Shown here one piece after another: positions 1-7,425 of a stretch of 36,366 nt of DNA. The notes under the pieces were generated by a model, which made no database searches, was not told the origin of the DNA, and was given only the letters and a program-made list of their open reading frames with translations. Both the position numbers and the translations under genes were made by a program. Origin of the DNA: an uncultured Bacillota bacterium. GTDB taxonomy: Bacteria; Bacillota_I; Bacilli_A; RF39; UBA660. How positions within the stretch are numbered: position 1 is the stretch's first letter; every line of letters starts with the position of its first letter. Where the stretch lies: contig CAMXQX010000005.1 of NCBI GenBank assembly GCA_947246355.1, forward strand, positions 1 to 36,366, written 5' to 3'.

Positions 1-1
1 C

Positions 2-76
2 ACTATACTAAAATGGGGTGCTCTTGTTGTACTTATGAGTTCTGCTATTGGGTTTATTTTTCTAAAAAGAAACTAA
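2..76 (+). CDS. C-terminal end of a membrane protein (5' truncated by window)
   Basis: An open frame enters from the window edge and stops with TAA at 74-76. Its 24 visible residues are mostly hydrophobic (about 16 residues rich in Leu, Val, Ile, Phe and Ala, with Trp and Gly) and end in Leu-Lys-Arg-Asn, as expected for a last transmembrane helix followed by a short positively charged cytoplasmic tail. A good intrinsic terminator follows within 6 bases. Too little is visible to name the family. Confidence 0.5.
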   Translation, partial: TILKWGALVVLMSSAIGFIFLKRN

Positions 77-81
77 AACAC

Positions 82-108
82 AAAAATGGCTAGATTTAGC
101 CATTTTTT
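82..108 (+). terminator. Rho-independent terminator
   Basis: Perfect stem ATGGCTA / TAGCCAT (86-92 with 97-103), loop GATT, flanked by A-tract and T-tract. It sits just after the stop codon of the truncated plus-strand membrane gene. Confidence 0.85.
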
Positions 109-180
109 GATTTTCAAAAGTAGTGATTAAGCCGTAAGATAACTCTATTCCTTACATGTATATCTTATTAAAAAAAGGAC

Positions 181-378
181 TTATTCGTCCTCTGTATAAA
201 AAATTTGATCAGGCTTTTTTTTAAAAATTTTAGCAATGTCTTTGGCTTGCAGATAAGTTAATTTACGCTTTCCATTTTCAATTTGTGAATAGTAGGATGG
301 ACTTATATTTAAAAAATGGGCCATATCTGTTACTGTATATTTTTTCTTTTTCCTTAAAGTCTTTAATTTTAAATACAT
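181..378 (-). CDS. Small XRE-family helix-turn-helix regulator
   Basis: This 65-residue protein is a single lambda-Cro/XRE helix-turn-helix domain with no extra domain. The recognition helix region reads SPSYYSQIENGKRK (about residues 26-39), a classic XRE turn and recognition helix with the conserved Gln-Ile-Glu-Asn-Gly-Lys-Arg. The family binds palindromic operators as dimers and usually represses its own promoter. The GGGGGAAT Shine-Dalgarno lies 6 bases before the ATG. It is divergent from another XRE gene at 476 across a 97-base gap, the arrangement of a small regulatory switch, often of plasmid or prophage origin. The target genes are not evident in the window. Confidence 0.85.
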   Translation of the reverse strand: MYLKLKTLRKKKKYTVTDMAHFLNISPSYYSQIENGKRKLTYLQAKDIAKIFKKKPDQIFYTEDE

Positions 379-383
379 CTATA

Positions 384-419
384 CATTCCCCCTAATACAA
401 TTATATCATAAAGTATACT
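384..419 (-). promoter_or_regulatory. Extended -10 promoter with palindromic operator-like site
   Basis: Reading leftwards, an extended -10 element (TG-A-TATAAT) lies upstream of the small XRE gene. The perfect 8-bp palindrome AGTATACT (412-419) sits in the spacer just upstream of it, with a related half-site (GTACTGT) nearby. This is the position expected for an autorepressor operator; the assignment is inference. Confidence 0.5.
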
Positions 420-475
420 AACAATGTACTGTAAACCGATTTTTTATATGAGAAAATAAAATTGTAGGTGGTAAG

Positions 476-754
476 ATGATAACAAATCGAGATTTAAATG
501 AACAATATAGTTTGTTTGCTCAAAATATAAAAAGGAAAAGAATTGAGAAACATCTTACGCAAGAAAAACTAGCAGAAATTTGTGATATTAGTCTTTCTTA
601 TATCAAACAGATTGAAAACGTCAAAGAATATAAAAATATTACACTCACCATCATGTTAAAACTTTCTAAAGCACTCGATACCAATATCGCAGGGCTTTTT
701 GAAAAAGAGGTGCGAAAATCCTCTAAGAATAGTCATCAAAAAAAGGTTCGATAA
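476..754 (+). CDS. XRE-family helix-turn-helix regulator
   Basis: The 92-residue protein has an N-terminal XRE domain (about residues 12-72). The helix-turn-helix reads LTQEKLAEICDISLSYIKQI with the conserved Gln-Glu and Gln-Ile-Glu positions, and a basic tail (KSSKNSHQKKVR) follows. This is a DNA-binding repressor or activator fold; no ligand or protease domain is present. The start is supported by AGGTGG 5 bases before the ATG. The second XRE gene at 181-378 is divergent, so the two may cross-regulate, but no operon partner follows: the stop codon lies inside a terminator stem shared with the convergent yebC-family gene. Confidence 0.85.
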   Translation: MITNRDLNEQYSLFAQNIKRKRIEKHLTQEKLAEICDISLSYIKQIENVKEYKNITLTIMLKLSKALDTNIAGLFEKEVRKSSKNSHQKKVR

Positions 755-765
755 AAAGAACCTTT
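742..765. terminator. Bidirectional terminator between convergent genes
   Basis: Perfect 8-bp stem AAAGGTTC / GAACCTTT (742-749 with 758-765). It overlaps the stop codons of both the plus-strand XRE gene and the minus-strand yebC-family gene. The flanking tracts are AT-rich but no long T-run is present, so efficiency is uncertain. Confidence 0.65.
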
Positions 766-1501
766 ATAAAATAACATTATGATAAATATTTTTTGTATCC
801 TCGGCTTCTTCTAACATAGATAAAAGACGATTAAAAATTTCCAAATCTTCCCCACTCAAAGTAATCTTTTCCTTTGCTAACATTGCAATTTCATCCATTT
901 CAAATTCAATATTTGGAATTTTTTGAGTGATGGCCTCTTTAATGGCAATAAAATCTTGTGGATTCCCATAAATAATGACTACATCGTCTTCTGTTTCGAT
1001 ATCGATGATTTCAAGTCCTGCATCAATGGTAGCTTCCAATGTCTCTTCTTCACTAAGTCCTTTAAAACCAACAATACATAAATGGTCGTAATTAAAAGAA
1101 ACACTTCCTTCGACTCCCATTTTGCACTTACATTTATTTAAAGCTGTTTTTACATTGGAAATGGCACGATTTACATTATCTGTTAAACATTCGACAATCG
1201 CTGTAGAACCACTTGGTCCAAAAATCTCATAGCGCACTGTACTATAAGACTCATCAACACCACTGTTGACTTTATCTAGAGCTCTTTTAATAATATCCCC
1301 TGGAACTTGCTCTTTTTTTGCTCTTTCTAACAATCTTCTAAGAGATAAATTTCCATCAGGGTCCGCTCCACCTTTTTTGGCCACATCATAAATTTCTCTT
1401 GCATACATGGAATAAAGTTTCGCTTTCGCTGCCCCTGTTTTTTGAATACTTGCTTTTCTTACCTCATAGGCCCTTCCAAAAAGTTGTAAATTTAATTTCA
1501 T
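764..1501 (-). CDS. yebC: YebC/TACO1-family translation factor (YeeN-like)
   Basis: The 245-residue protein is a YebC-family member. It carries the family's GRAYEVRKAS start block, the AKLYSMYAREIYDVAKKGGA region, the ERAKKEQVPGDIIKRALDK helix and the RYEIFGPSGSTAIVECLTDN core strand. The spacing is closest to the YeeN/YeeI subtype. Family members were long annotated as transcription regulators and more recently linked to relief of ribosome stalling at proline-rich stretches. An AGGAGGT Shine-Dalgarno 7 bases before the ATG fixes this start, so the protein begins with eight extra residues (MKLNLQLF) where relatives begin directly with Met-Gly-Arg. That extension resembles the N-termini of many Firmicutes phage capsid and scaffold proteins. 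It appears monocistronic and convergent with the XRE gene. Confidence 0.9.
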   Translation of the reverse strand: MKLNLQLFGRAYEVRKASIQKTGAAKAKLYSMYAREIYDVAKKGGADPDGNLSLRRLLERAKKEQVPGDIIKRALDKVNSGVDESYSTVRYEIFGPSGSTAIVECLTDNVNRAISNVKTALNKCKCKMGVEGSVSFNYDHLCIVGFKGLSEEETLEATIDAGLEIIDIETEDDVVIIYGNPQDFIAIKEAITQKIPNIEFEMDEIAMLAKEKITLSGEDLEIFNRLLSMLEEAEDTKNIYHNVIL

Positions 1502-1555
1502 ACTTTTACCTCCTAGACATCGTTATTTTAGCACCTTTGCCTTAGAAAAGCAACC

Positions 1556-1660
1556 TTATTTTTTCATACCATTCGTGATAGTAAAGCGTTTAATATAACT
1601 TACATTTTCTATCATTAAATCAAATAAAGTGTTGACTTCAATTAGTTTTTTATCCTTCAT
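1556..1660 (-). CDS. Possible 34-residue small protein
   Basis: A 35-codon frame starts with ATG at 1658-1660 after AGGTGAT (a plausible Shine-Dalgarno) and ends with TAA at 1556-1558. The peptide, beginning MKDKKLIEVNTLFDLMIENV, is a mixed amphipathic sequence rather than low-complexity. It lies 54 bases upstream of the yebC-family gene on the same strand. No family recognised; it could be a real small protein, a leader peptide or chance. Confidence 0.3.
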   Translation of the reverse strand: MKDKKLIEVNTLFDLMIENVSYIKRFTITNGMKK

Positions 1661-1742
1661 TCGTATCACCTAACGCTACTTTAGCACAATTTTTTCCCCT
1701 TCATTATACATTCGACAAAATTAGAAAAAAATAGATAGGGAT

Positions 1743-1771
1743 TTGCAAAAAAGGTGACTTATGGGTATAAT
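1743..1771 (+). promoter_or_regulatory. Sigma-A promoter of recU-ponA
   Basis: TTGCAA (1743-1748), a 17-bp spacer and a perfect TATAAT (1766-1771). Transcription would begin near 1778, inside or just before the Shine-Dalgarno of recU, leaving a leader of about 10 bases. The upstream ATG at 1761 lies before the transcription start and cannot be the recU start if this promoter is used. Confidence 0.7.
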
Positions 1772-1787
1772 GGAAGTGGTGATAAGG

Positions 1788-2354
1788 ATGCACTACGAAA
1801 ACCAAACAAGGAGAAAAAAAGAAATCATCTATGGAAACAGAGGAATGCATTTGGAACAAGACTTAAACGATACCAATACATTCTATCTTCTTCATAATAG
1901 AGCTGTCATTTATAAAAAGCCAACTCCTATTACCATTGTCAAAGTAGATTATCCATCAAGAATGGAAGCGGTCATCAAAGAAGCCTATTTTAAAACCCCT
2001 TCTACAACAGACTACAATGGAGTTTATAAAGGAAAATATATCGACTTTGAAGCAAAAGAAACAAAACTTACCTCTTTTCCTCTAGCCAACATCCACGTAC
2101 ATCAAATTAAACATTTAGAAATGATTATAAAACAGGGGGGAATTGGTTTTCTAATTGTTCGTTTTCTAAAATACAAGCAAACCTTTCTCTTAGAAGGCAA
2201 GGATTTCTTAACATTTTTAGAAACAAAGAAGAGAAAATCCATTCCTCTTTCCTATTTTGAACAAAAAGGGCATATAATTAAAGAAAAGTACCAACCACGT
2301 CTCGACTATTTAGAAATTATTGACCAACTATTTTTTAAAGGAGAAATGTTATGA
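1788..2354 (+). CDS. recU: Holliday junction resolvase RecU
   Basis: RecU cleaves Holliday junctions in recombination repair and chromosome segregation of Firmicutes. This 188-residue protein follows the family from end to end: GNRGMHLEQDLN, the YFKTPSTTDYNGVYKGKYID core and DFEAKETK. The expected metal-binding and catalytic residues Asp75, Glu88 and Lys90 are all present with the spacing known from Bacillus RecU. The ATG at 1788 is preferred over 1761 because the protein then begins like other RecU proteins and because a consensus promoter -10 element overlaps 1766-1771. The stop overlaps the start of ponA by 4 bases (ATGA), the conserved recU-ponA pair, which couples recombination with cell-wall synthesis at the level of expression. 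Confidence 0.95.
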   Translation: MHYENQTRRKKEIIYGNRGMHLEQDLNDTNTFYLLHNRAVIYKKPTPITIVKVDYPSRMEAVIKEAYFKTPSTTDYNGVYKGKYIDFEAKETKLTSFPLANIHVHQIKHLEMIIKQGGIGFLIVRFLKYKQTFLLEGKDFLTFLETKKRKSIPLSYFEQKGHIIKEKYQPRLDYLEIIDQLFFKGEML

Positions 2355-5320
2355 AAGAATTTATAAAGAAAAATAAAGAAAATGTGATGATAGGAATTGT
2401 AAGTATTATCGCCTTTATCTTAGGTTGTTTTGCAACTGGACCCCTTCTTTCTTTTCTAATTATCGGAGGGTGTGATATTGTACTTTTTGCGCCTCTCCTT
2501 TTAAAAAGAGTCGATTTCTTTCAAAAAAATACACATAAACATCCTAAAATGAAAAACGAGGCAAAGGATTCTACCAAAAAAGAATCTCTGAAAAAGAAGG
2601 AAAAAAAGCATAAGAAAAAAACATGGAAAAAAGTAATGAAAATCCTAATTATCATTTTCTTTGTCTTCTGTTTCTTGGGATTTATCGCACTAGGGTTATT
2701 TATCAATTATATCAAAAAAAATGCACCTATCTTTAATCCTGAAAATTTGTATAAGCAAGAATCATCTATTATGTATGATAAATATGGTGATGTCTATGCG
2801 ACCTTAGGAAGACAAAAACGAGAAAATGTGACTTACAATGATTTACCAGAGGTGTTAATCAATGCGATTGTAGCGACGGAAGATTCAAGATTTTTTGAAC
2901 ATAGCGGTGTCGATTGGGCAAGGTTTTTAAAAGCCACTGTACAACAACTCATGGGAATTGATGCGGGTGGTGCTTCAACCATTACAATGCAAGTTTCTAA
3001 AAATGATGTATCGCAAGATAAAACGTCGAAGGGAATGAAAGGAATTATTCGTAAATTTAACGATGTGTATGTTTCCCTAGAACAAATTGAGAAAAAATAT
3101 ACAAAACAAGAAATTATGGAATTTTATGTAAACTCCTACTATTTAGGAGGAGGTGCTTATGGGGTTGAGCAGGCCAGTCAAACATATTTTGGAAAATCCG
3201 TTAGTGATATCAACTTGGCAGAAGCATCTATTCTAGCAGGTCTTTTCCAACTACCAGGGAAATATGACCCTCTCCTTAATCCAGATGCAACCGAGATTCG
3301 TCGTAAAACGGTTTTATCACTCATGGTTCGTCATGGATATATTACAGAAGAAGAAAAAAAGGCTGCCCTTGCCATTCCTGTTAAAGATTTACTGGTAAAA
3401 GAAAAAAATACTTCTGAAGATGAAGAGAGATACCAATCCTTCATCAATACCGTTGTCGTTCAATTGCAAGAGGAATTTGGTGAAAAAGAAGGAAATCCAT
3501 ATGCCAATGCTCTAGAGATTTGGACAACATTAGACCCAGACAAACAAGACCACATCAATAAAATTATGAGTGGTGAAAATTGGGATTGGAAAAACGATAC
3601 AGTAACCGCTGGAATCGCCGTCATTGATAATCATGATGGTTCAATTGTAGCCATTGGAGGAGAAAGACCAAAGAATGTCGTTAAATTAGGATGGAATAAT
3701 GCTGTAGACACCAAAAAACAAACTGGATCTACTGCCAAGCCTCTTTATGACTATGGTCCTGGTATTGAATACGAAAACTGGTCTACCTATGAACCATTTA
3801 CGGATGAAAAATATACATATTCTAATGGGAAGGCCATCAACAACTGGGATATGAAATACCAAGGATTCTTAACCGCTAGAACCGCTCTTGCTGAATCAAG
3901 AAACGTCTCTGCTTTAAAGGCATTCCAAAAAAATAAAAATGCCAATATTAAAACTTTTGTTAAGAATTTAGGCTTACATCCAGAAGGAGGAGAAGGAGCC
4001 ATTCATGAAGCCCACTCGATTGGTGGATATACAGGGGAGTCTCCTCTAAATATGGCCGCTGCTTATGCCTCTTTCGCCAATGGTGGCTATTATATCGAAC
4101 CATATAGCTACACCAAAGTTACTTTTAGAAATACGGGAGAAACTATAGAAAAAAAGATAAACAAAACGAGAGCAATGAGTGAGGATACTGCATATATGGT
4201 TTACGATATGTTAAAATCGGCAGCAAGAACAGGTCTAGGAAACCAATACAATGTCAATGGTGCTACGTATGGAGCCAAAACAGGAACAACCAATTTTGAT
4301 GAAGAAACCAAAAAAGCAAAAGGCATTCCTGGAAACGCTATCAATGATTACTGGGTAAATGGAGTTTCCCCTGATTATGCTATTTCTGTTTGGTATGGAT
4401 ATACCAAAGTGTACCAAACCAAGGATTCTTCAAGAAACGATTACTGTAAAAATTGTTTCAACTACTTCAATGAAATTTACCACAGAAAAATATTCCAAAA
4501 GGTGGCCCAAGGATTTTTCAAAAAAGGTTCTGACTTAAAAATGCCAGGTGGAGTCGTAAAAGTAGAAGTAGAAAAAGAAACGTACCCTGCAAAACTTCCA
4601 AGTGAATATACACCTGATAATATGAAAATAACAGAGTTATTCAAAAAAGGAACAGAACCTACCGAAGTATCTACAAGATATGCAAAACTCGATAATGTTA
4701 CCAATTTAACATCCAAAGTAGAAAACAATGTAGCCACTCTTTCTTGGACACCAATTAAAACTCCTGAAGCCATCGATGAGACGCAACTAACTACCTTCTT
4801 CTCTACATTTTGGAAAAATACACAAATTCCTCTCAATAGTAGAAAAGATTACAATGCGAAAAATATTGGTTCTATTGTATATAAAATCTATGCAATTCAA
4901 GCCGATGGAACTTCCATCCTAATCGATACAACAAGTGACGCTACCATTAGTTTTAACGTCAATACCGCTTCTTCAGATACTTATGTGGTAAGGACTTCTT
5001 ACTCTATCTTTACTGCCAATATGAGTGATGGCGCTATTGTTAAAATCGATTTAGCCAATACAAAACCTGTCATTACAGCAGAACTCATTGGTACCAATCC
5101 CTATGTTTGGACAGGAGCCTATACAGAAGATGGCGTCACGGTTTTAGAAGATGGAAAAGATGTGACTTTAAACGCAACCATTACAACAAAATATACAAAT
5201 ACAACTGGTCAAGTGATTACCATCGATATGTTAAATACTTCTGGAACCTATACAGTGGAATACACGGTTACCTATAAAGATTTCACAAAAGTATTAACAA
5301 GAACCATTGTAATACCATAA
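2351..5320 (+). CDS. ponA: Class A penicillin-binding protein (glycosyltransferase-transpeptidase)
   Basis: This 989-residue bifunctional PBP polymerises lipid II and cross-links peptidoglycan at the outer face of the membrane. In order: two hydrophobic segments (about residues 13-50), a Lys-rich cytoplasmic stretch (about 55-95), a third membrane helix (about 98-122), a GT51 domain with the EDxxFxxH catalytic motif at Glu177 and the GASTITMQ block, a transpeptidase domain with Ser460-Thr-Ala-Lys463, Ser516-Arg-Asn518 and Lys643-Thr-Gly, then a C-terminal tail with a fibronectin III-like module (about 775-880) and a DUF5011/Ig-like module (last 90 residues). All catalytic motifs are intact. 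It is translationally coupled to recU by a 4-base overlap. The extra N-terminal membrane hairpin is unusual, since most PBP1 proteins have one helix. Confidence 0.95.
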   Translation: MKEFIKKNKENVMIGIVSIIAFILGCFATGPLLSFLIIGGCDIVLFAPLLLKRVDFFQKNTHKHPKMKNEAKDSTKKESLKKKEKKHKKKTWKKVMKILIIIFFVFCFLGFIALGLFINYIKKNAPIFNPENLYKQESSIMYDKYGDVYATLGRQKRENVTYNDLPEVLINAIVATEDSRFFEHSGVDWARFLKATVQQLMGIDAGGASTITMQVSKNDVSQDKTSKGMKGIIRKFNDVYVSLEQIEKKYTKQEIMEFYVNSYYLGGGAYGVEQASQTYFGKSVSDINLAEASILAGLFQLPGKYDPLLNPDATEIRRKTVLSLMVRHGYITEEEKKAALAIPVKDLLVKEKNTSEDEERYQSFINTVVVQLQEEFGEKEGNPYANALEIWTTLDPDKQDHINKIMSGENWDWKNDTVTAGIAVIDNHDGSIVAIGGERPKNVVKLGWNNAVDTKKQTGSTAKPLYDYGPGIEYENWSTYEPFTDEKYTYSNGKAINNWDMKYQGFLTARTALAESRNVSALKAFQKNKNANIKTFVKNLGLHPEGGEGAIHEAHSIGGYTGESPLNMAAAYASFANGGYYIEPYSYTKVTFRNTGETIEKKINKTRAMSEDTAYMVYDMLKSAARTGLGNQYNVNGATYGAKTGTTNFDEETKKAKGIPGNAINDYWVNGVSPDYAISVWYGYTKVYQTKDSSRNDYCKNCFNYFNEIYHRKIFQKVAQGFFKKGSDLKMPGGVVKVEVEKETYPAKLPSEYTPDNMKITELFKKGTEPTEVSTRYAKLDNVTNLTSKVENNVATLSWTPIKTPEAIDETQLTTFFSTFWKNTQIPLNSRKDYNAKNIGSIVYKIYAIQADGTSILIDTTSDATISFNVNTASSDTYVVRTSYSIFTANMSDGAIVKIDLANTKPVITAELIGTNPYVWTGAYTEDGVTVLEDGKDVTLNATITTKYTNTTGQVITIDMLNTSGTYTVEYTVTYKDFTKVLTRTIVIP

Positions 5321-5346
5321 AAAGCTTTCCAATTAGGGAAGCTTTT
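5320..5346. terminator. Bidirectional terminator between ponA and nth
   Basis: Stem AAAAGCTTTCC / GGGAAGCTTTT (one G-U pair) with a 5-base loop, with T-runs on both strands. It serves ponA (plus) and nth (minus); the nth stop codon lies in the loop. Confidence 0.85.
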
Positions 5347-5959
5347 CTTTTTTACATATTTCTTTTAATCCGCAAGTTTCACAAAGAGGGGCTATTGCTT
5401 TACAATAATATCGTCCAAATAAGATAAATTGGTGATGTGTTCTTGGAATTCTCGTCTTTGGAATTTTACGCATCAATTTCTTTTCAACCGTTAAAACATC
5501 ATCCTGTGGTTTCGCTAAGCCCAGTCGTTTGCTTACCCTTTCGACATGCGTATCTACAGCCATAACGGGTACCTGGTAAAGTTCTGCTAAAACAACATTG
5601 GTTGTCTTTCTTCCAACCCCTGGTAGCGTTTCTAGGTAAGCCCGATTGTTTGGAACGACTCCACTTTTTTCTTCTAAAAGTCGCTTGGCAATCATTTGAA
5701 CATTTGAAGCCTTCTTTTTAAATGTACCAATTGGCTTTATAATGGTTTCAATATCTTCTAATTTTGCCTTAGAAAGAGCGTCTAAACTAGGATATTTTTC
5801 AAACAAAATGGATGTAACTTGATTGACTCTTTTATCTGTCGTTTGAGCACTTAACATAACAGCAAGTAAAAGCTCGTAATCTTTATGATAAACAAGTTCG
5901 CAATGAGGGTTATCGATTAGCGTATCCAAATAAGCTAAAATACTACTTACATTCTTCAT
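5333..5959 (-). CDS. nth: Endonuclease III (DNA glycosylase/AP lyase)
   Basis: Nth removes oxidised pyrimidines and cuts the abasic site in base excision repair. The 208-residue length is typical. The helix-hairpin-helix motif LPGVGRKTTNVVL (112-124) holds the catalytic lysine Lys118, and the catalytic aspartate is Asp136 in VDTHV. The C-terminal [4Fe-4S] cluster is complete: Cys186-X6-Cys193-X2-Cys196-X5-Cys202. The gene overlaps the 3' end of dnaD by 17 bases, the conserved dnaD-nth order of Firmicutes, and is probably expressed only from the dnaD promoter. Confidence 0.97.
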   Translation of the reverse strand: MKNVSSILAYLDTLIDNPHCELVYHKDYELLLAVMLSAQTTDKRVNQVTSILFEKYPSLDALSKAKLEDIETIIKPIGTFKKKASNVQMIAKRLLEEKSGVVPNNRAYLETLPGVGRKTTNVVLAELYQVPVMAVDTHVERVSKRLGLAKPQDDVLTVEKKLMRKIPKTRIPRTHHQFILFGRYYCKAIAPLCETCGLKEICKKEKLP

Positions 5960-6599
5960 TTAGCCAATCATAATCCAAAAGTTCTTTTTTGGGTTTTATC
6001 TCCCTTTTATTTTTTTGAAAACGCTTTTTCTCTTTCTCATACTCTTCTTTATTATTGATACCCTTCTTTTTCCATTCGTACAAAATTTTATCAATATAAG
6101 TCAGTCTTGTTGCCCCATTATAAACGGCTTCTTTAAGAGCAAGAGAAACAAGTTCTTCGCTATATCCAGCACTCAACCAGCCTCCAATTAATTCATATTC
6201 AATTGGAGATAAGGTTCTTGAAAACTCTTGTTCAAACAAATCATAAATGCTTTCTCTCTTCTCTTCTTTGGGTACAATCTCTGCATTCATTACAGAAGAA
6301 ACCATTTTTTTATATAAAGATGATAAGTCAATCACTTCTTCCTTTGGTTGTGTATCAGTTAGTTTTAATTCAAGGATACCTTTAGAGGATAGAGCATCGA
6401 TTTCTTCTAATACCTCCATCTGTGTACACCCTAAAATTTCACCCATTTTTTTAGGATTGAAATTTTTTTCTTCATTAATAAAATAAATTAAAAAAAGTAA
6501 ATCTTTTTCTGTTAAATTTAAACTTTTATAATTTTTGAATAGTACAAAGGGAATGCGATAATCTCCTTTTTCCATAATTGTTAGTACTTTCTCTGTCAT
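5943..6599 (-). CDS. dnaD: Primosomal DNA replication protein DnaD
   Basis: DnaD helps load the replicative helicase in Firmicutes. The 218-residue protein has an N-terminal winged-helix domain (about 1-95, with KKMGEILGCTQMEVLEEIDA) and a C-terminal DnaB_2/DnaD domain (about 118-200). The C-terminal domain has the signature LSPIEYELIGGWLSAGYSEE, the LALKEAVYNG segment and YIDKILYEWKKKGI, the YxxxIL-W motif used for ssDNA binding. The sequence ends in a basic tail. AAAGGTGG precedes the ATG and an extended -10 promoter lies at 6618-6626. It overlaps nth, so the two form an operon. Confidence 0.93.
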   Translation of the reverse strand: MTEKVLTIMEKGDYRIPFVLFKNYKSLNLTEKDLLFLIYFINEEKNFNPKKMGEILGCTQMEVLEEIDALSSKGILELKLTDTQPKEEVIDLSSLYKKMVSSVMNAEIVPKEEKRESIYDLFEQEFSRTLSPIEYELIGGWLSAGYSEELVSLALKEAVYNGATRLTYIDKILYEWKKKGINNKEEYEKEKKRFQKNKREIKPKKELLDYDWLNEECK

Positions 6600-6617
6600 A
6601 AAACCACCTTTAACATA

Positions 6618-6626
6618 TTATACCAC
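6618..6626 (-). promoter_or_regulatory. Extended -10 promoter of dnaD-nth
   Basis: TG-G-TATAAT read on the minus strand, 19 bases before the dnaD start codon. No good -35 is visible; that region is occupied by the rplT terminator. Confidence 0.6.
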
Positions 6627-6630
6627 AAAG

Positions 6631-6654
6631 AAAAAATAATCCGAAGATTATTTT
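6631..6654 (-). terminator. Terminator of the infC-rpmI-rplT operon
   Basis: Perfect 9-bp stem AAAATAATC / GATTATTTT closed by a TTCG tetraloop and followed by a T-run on the minus strand. It overlaps the rplT stop codon. Confidence 0.9.
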
Positions 6655-7205
6655 AACGCATCGATTAATTCTGCTTTTTTCATCGCAGTAACACCTGTAA
6701 TTCCTTTTTGTTTTGCCATCTCTTTTAGTTCTGCAACGGTTAATTTGGATAAATCGGTTTCCTCACTCTTAGACTCTTCCTTTTTTGTTTCTTTTTTCTC
6801 TACTGTTGCTACTTTCTCTTCCCTCTTAACAGATGGAGCTTTTGTCTCTCCATTTAAAGCAGATTTTGCAATACTAACTAAGCTTGCAAAAGATTCAGGA
6901 TTATCAATTGCAACTTCTGAAAGCATTTTACGGTTTACAGTAACACCCGCAAGTTTTAAACCATTCATGAATTTAGAGTAGCTAATTTCATTTTCACGGC
7001 ATGCTGCATTGATACGTGTAATCCAAAGTTTTCTGAAATCTCTTTTCTTTTGTCTACGATCACGATACGCATAAGCTCCAGAGTGCATGACTTGCTCTTT
7101 TGCTGTTTTATATAGTCTATGTTTACTACCAAAGTATCCCTTGGCTTGTTTCATTACTTTTTTACGACGAGCACGATGAATTGTGCCACCTTTAACTCTT
7201 GCCAT
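6648..7205 (-). CDS. rplT: Ribosomal protein L20 with C-terminal Rho_N/SAP-like domain
   Basis: Residues 1-118 are a normal bacterial L20 ([20 protein letters not shown], the [16 protein letters not shown] block and [10 protein letters not shown]), a primary 23S rRNA-binding protein needed for early 50S assembly and, in many bacteria, the autoregulator of this operon. Beyond the usual end at about 118 there is a charged Lys/Glu linker (about 119-148) and then a 35-39 residue domain beginning [18 protein letters not shown], which matches the LEM/SAP-like Rho N-terminal motif that binds nucleic acid. At 185 residues it is about 65 longer than usual. There is no frameshift or separate start, so the fusion is continuous. 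The effect on L20 function is unknown. Confidence 0.95.
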   Translation of the reverse strand: MARVKGGTIHRARRKKVMKQAKGYFGSKHRLYKTAKEQVMHSGAYAYRDRRQKKRDFRKLWITRINAACRENEISYSKFMNGLKLAGVTVNRKMLSEVAIDNPESFASLVSIAKSALNGETKAPSVKREEKVATVEKKETKKEESKSEETDLSKLTVAELKEMAKQKGITGVTAMKKAELIDALK

Positions 7206-7213
7206 TTAAATCC

Positions 7214-7414
7214 CTACTTTCCTAAAACGTCTTTAAGTCTTTTGTAGTCCGCAGTACTTAAAGTTGCGCCTTTTCTTTTGTTTCTTTTTGATGCTGATGT
7301 TTGCTTTCCTGTATTGTGGTTTGCTTTAGAAACACCAATTTTAATTGTTCCACCAGGTCTAACTTTACAAACTTTGCTTGTCGCCTTGTGTGTCTTCATC
7401 TTATTCTTTGCCAT
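7214..7414 (-). CDS. rpmI: Ribosomal protein L35
   Basis: The 66-residue protein matches L35 along its length: KMKTHKATSKVCKV at the start, HNTGKQTSASKRNKR in the middle and ADYKRLKDVLG at the end, with the usual density of Lys and Arg. It is a component of the 50S subunit. It lies 8 bases before rplT and 11 after infC in the conserved infC-rpmI-rplT order, so it shares their leader and promoter. Confidence 0.96.
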   Translation of the reverse strand: MAKNKMKTHKATSKVCKVRPGGTIKIGVSKANHNTGKQTSASKRNKRKGATLSTADYKRLKDVLGK

Positions 7415-7425
7415 TAAAATTCCTC

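Noticed and set aside
4477-4836. 119-codon frame opposite ponA.
   Set aside because: It lies wholly antisense to conserved PBP coding sequence and has no Shine-Dalgarno or recognisable domain.
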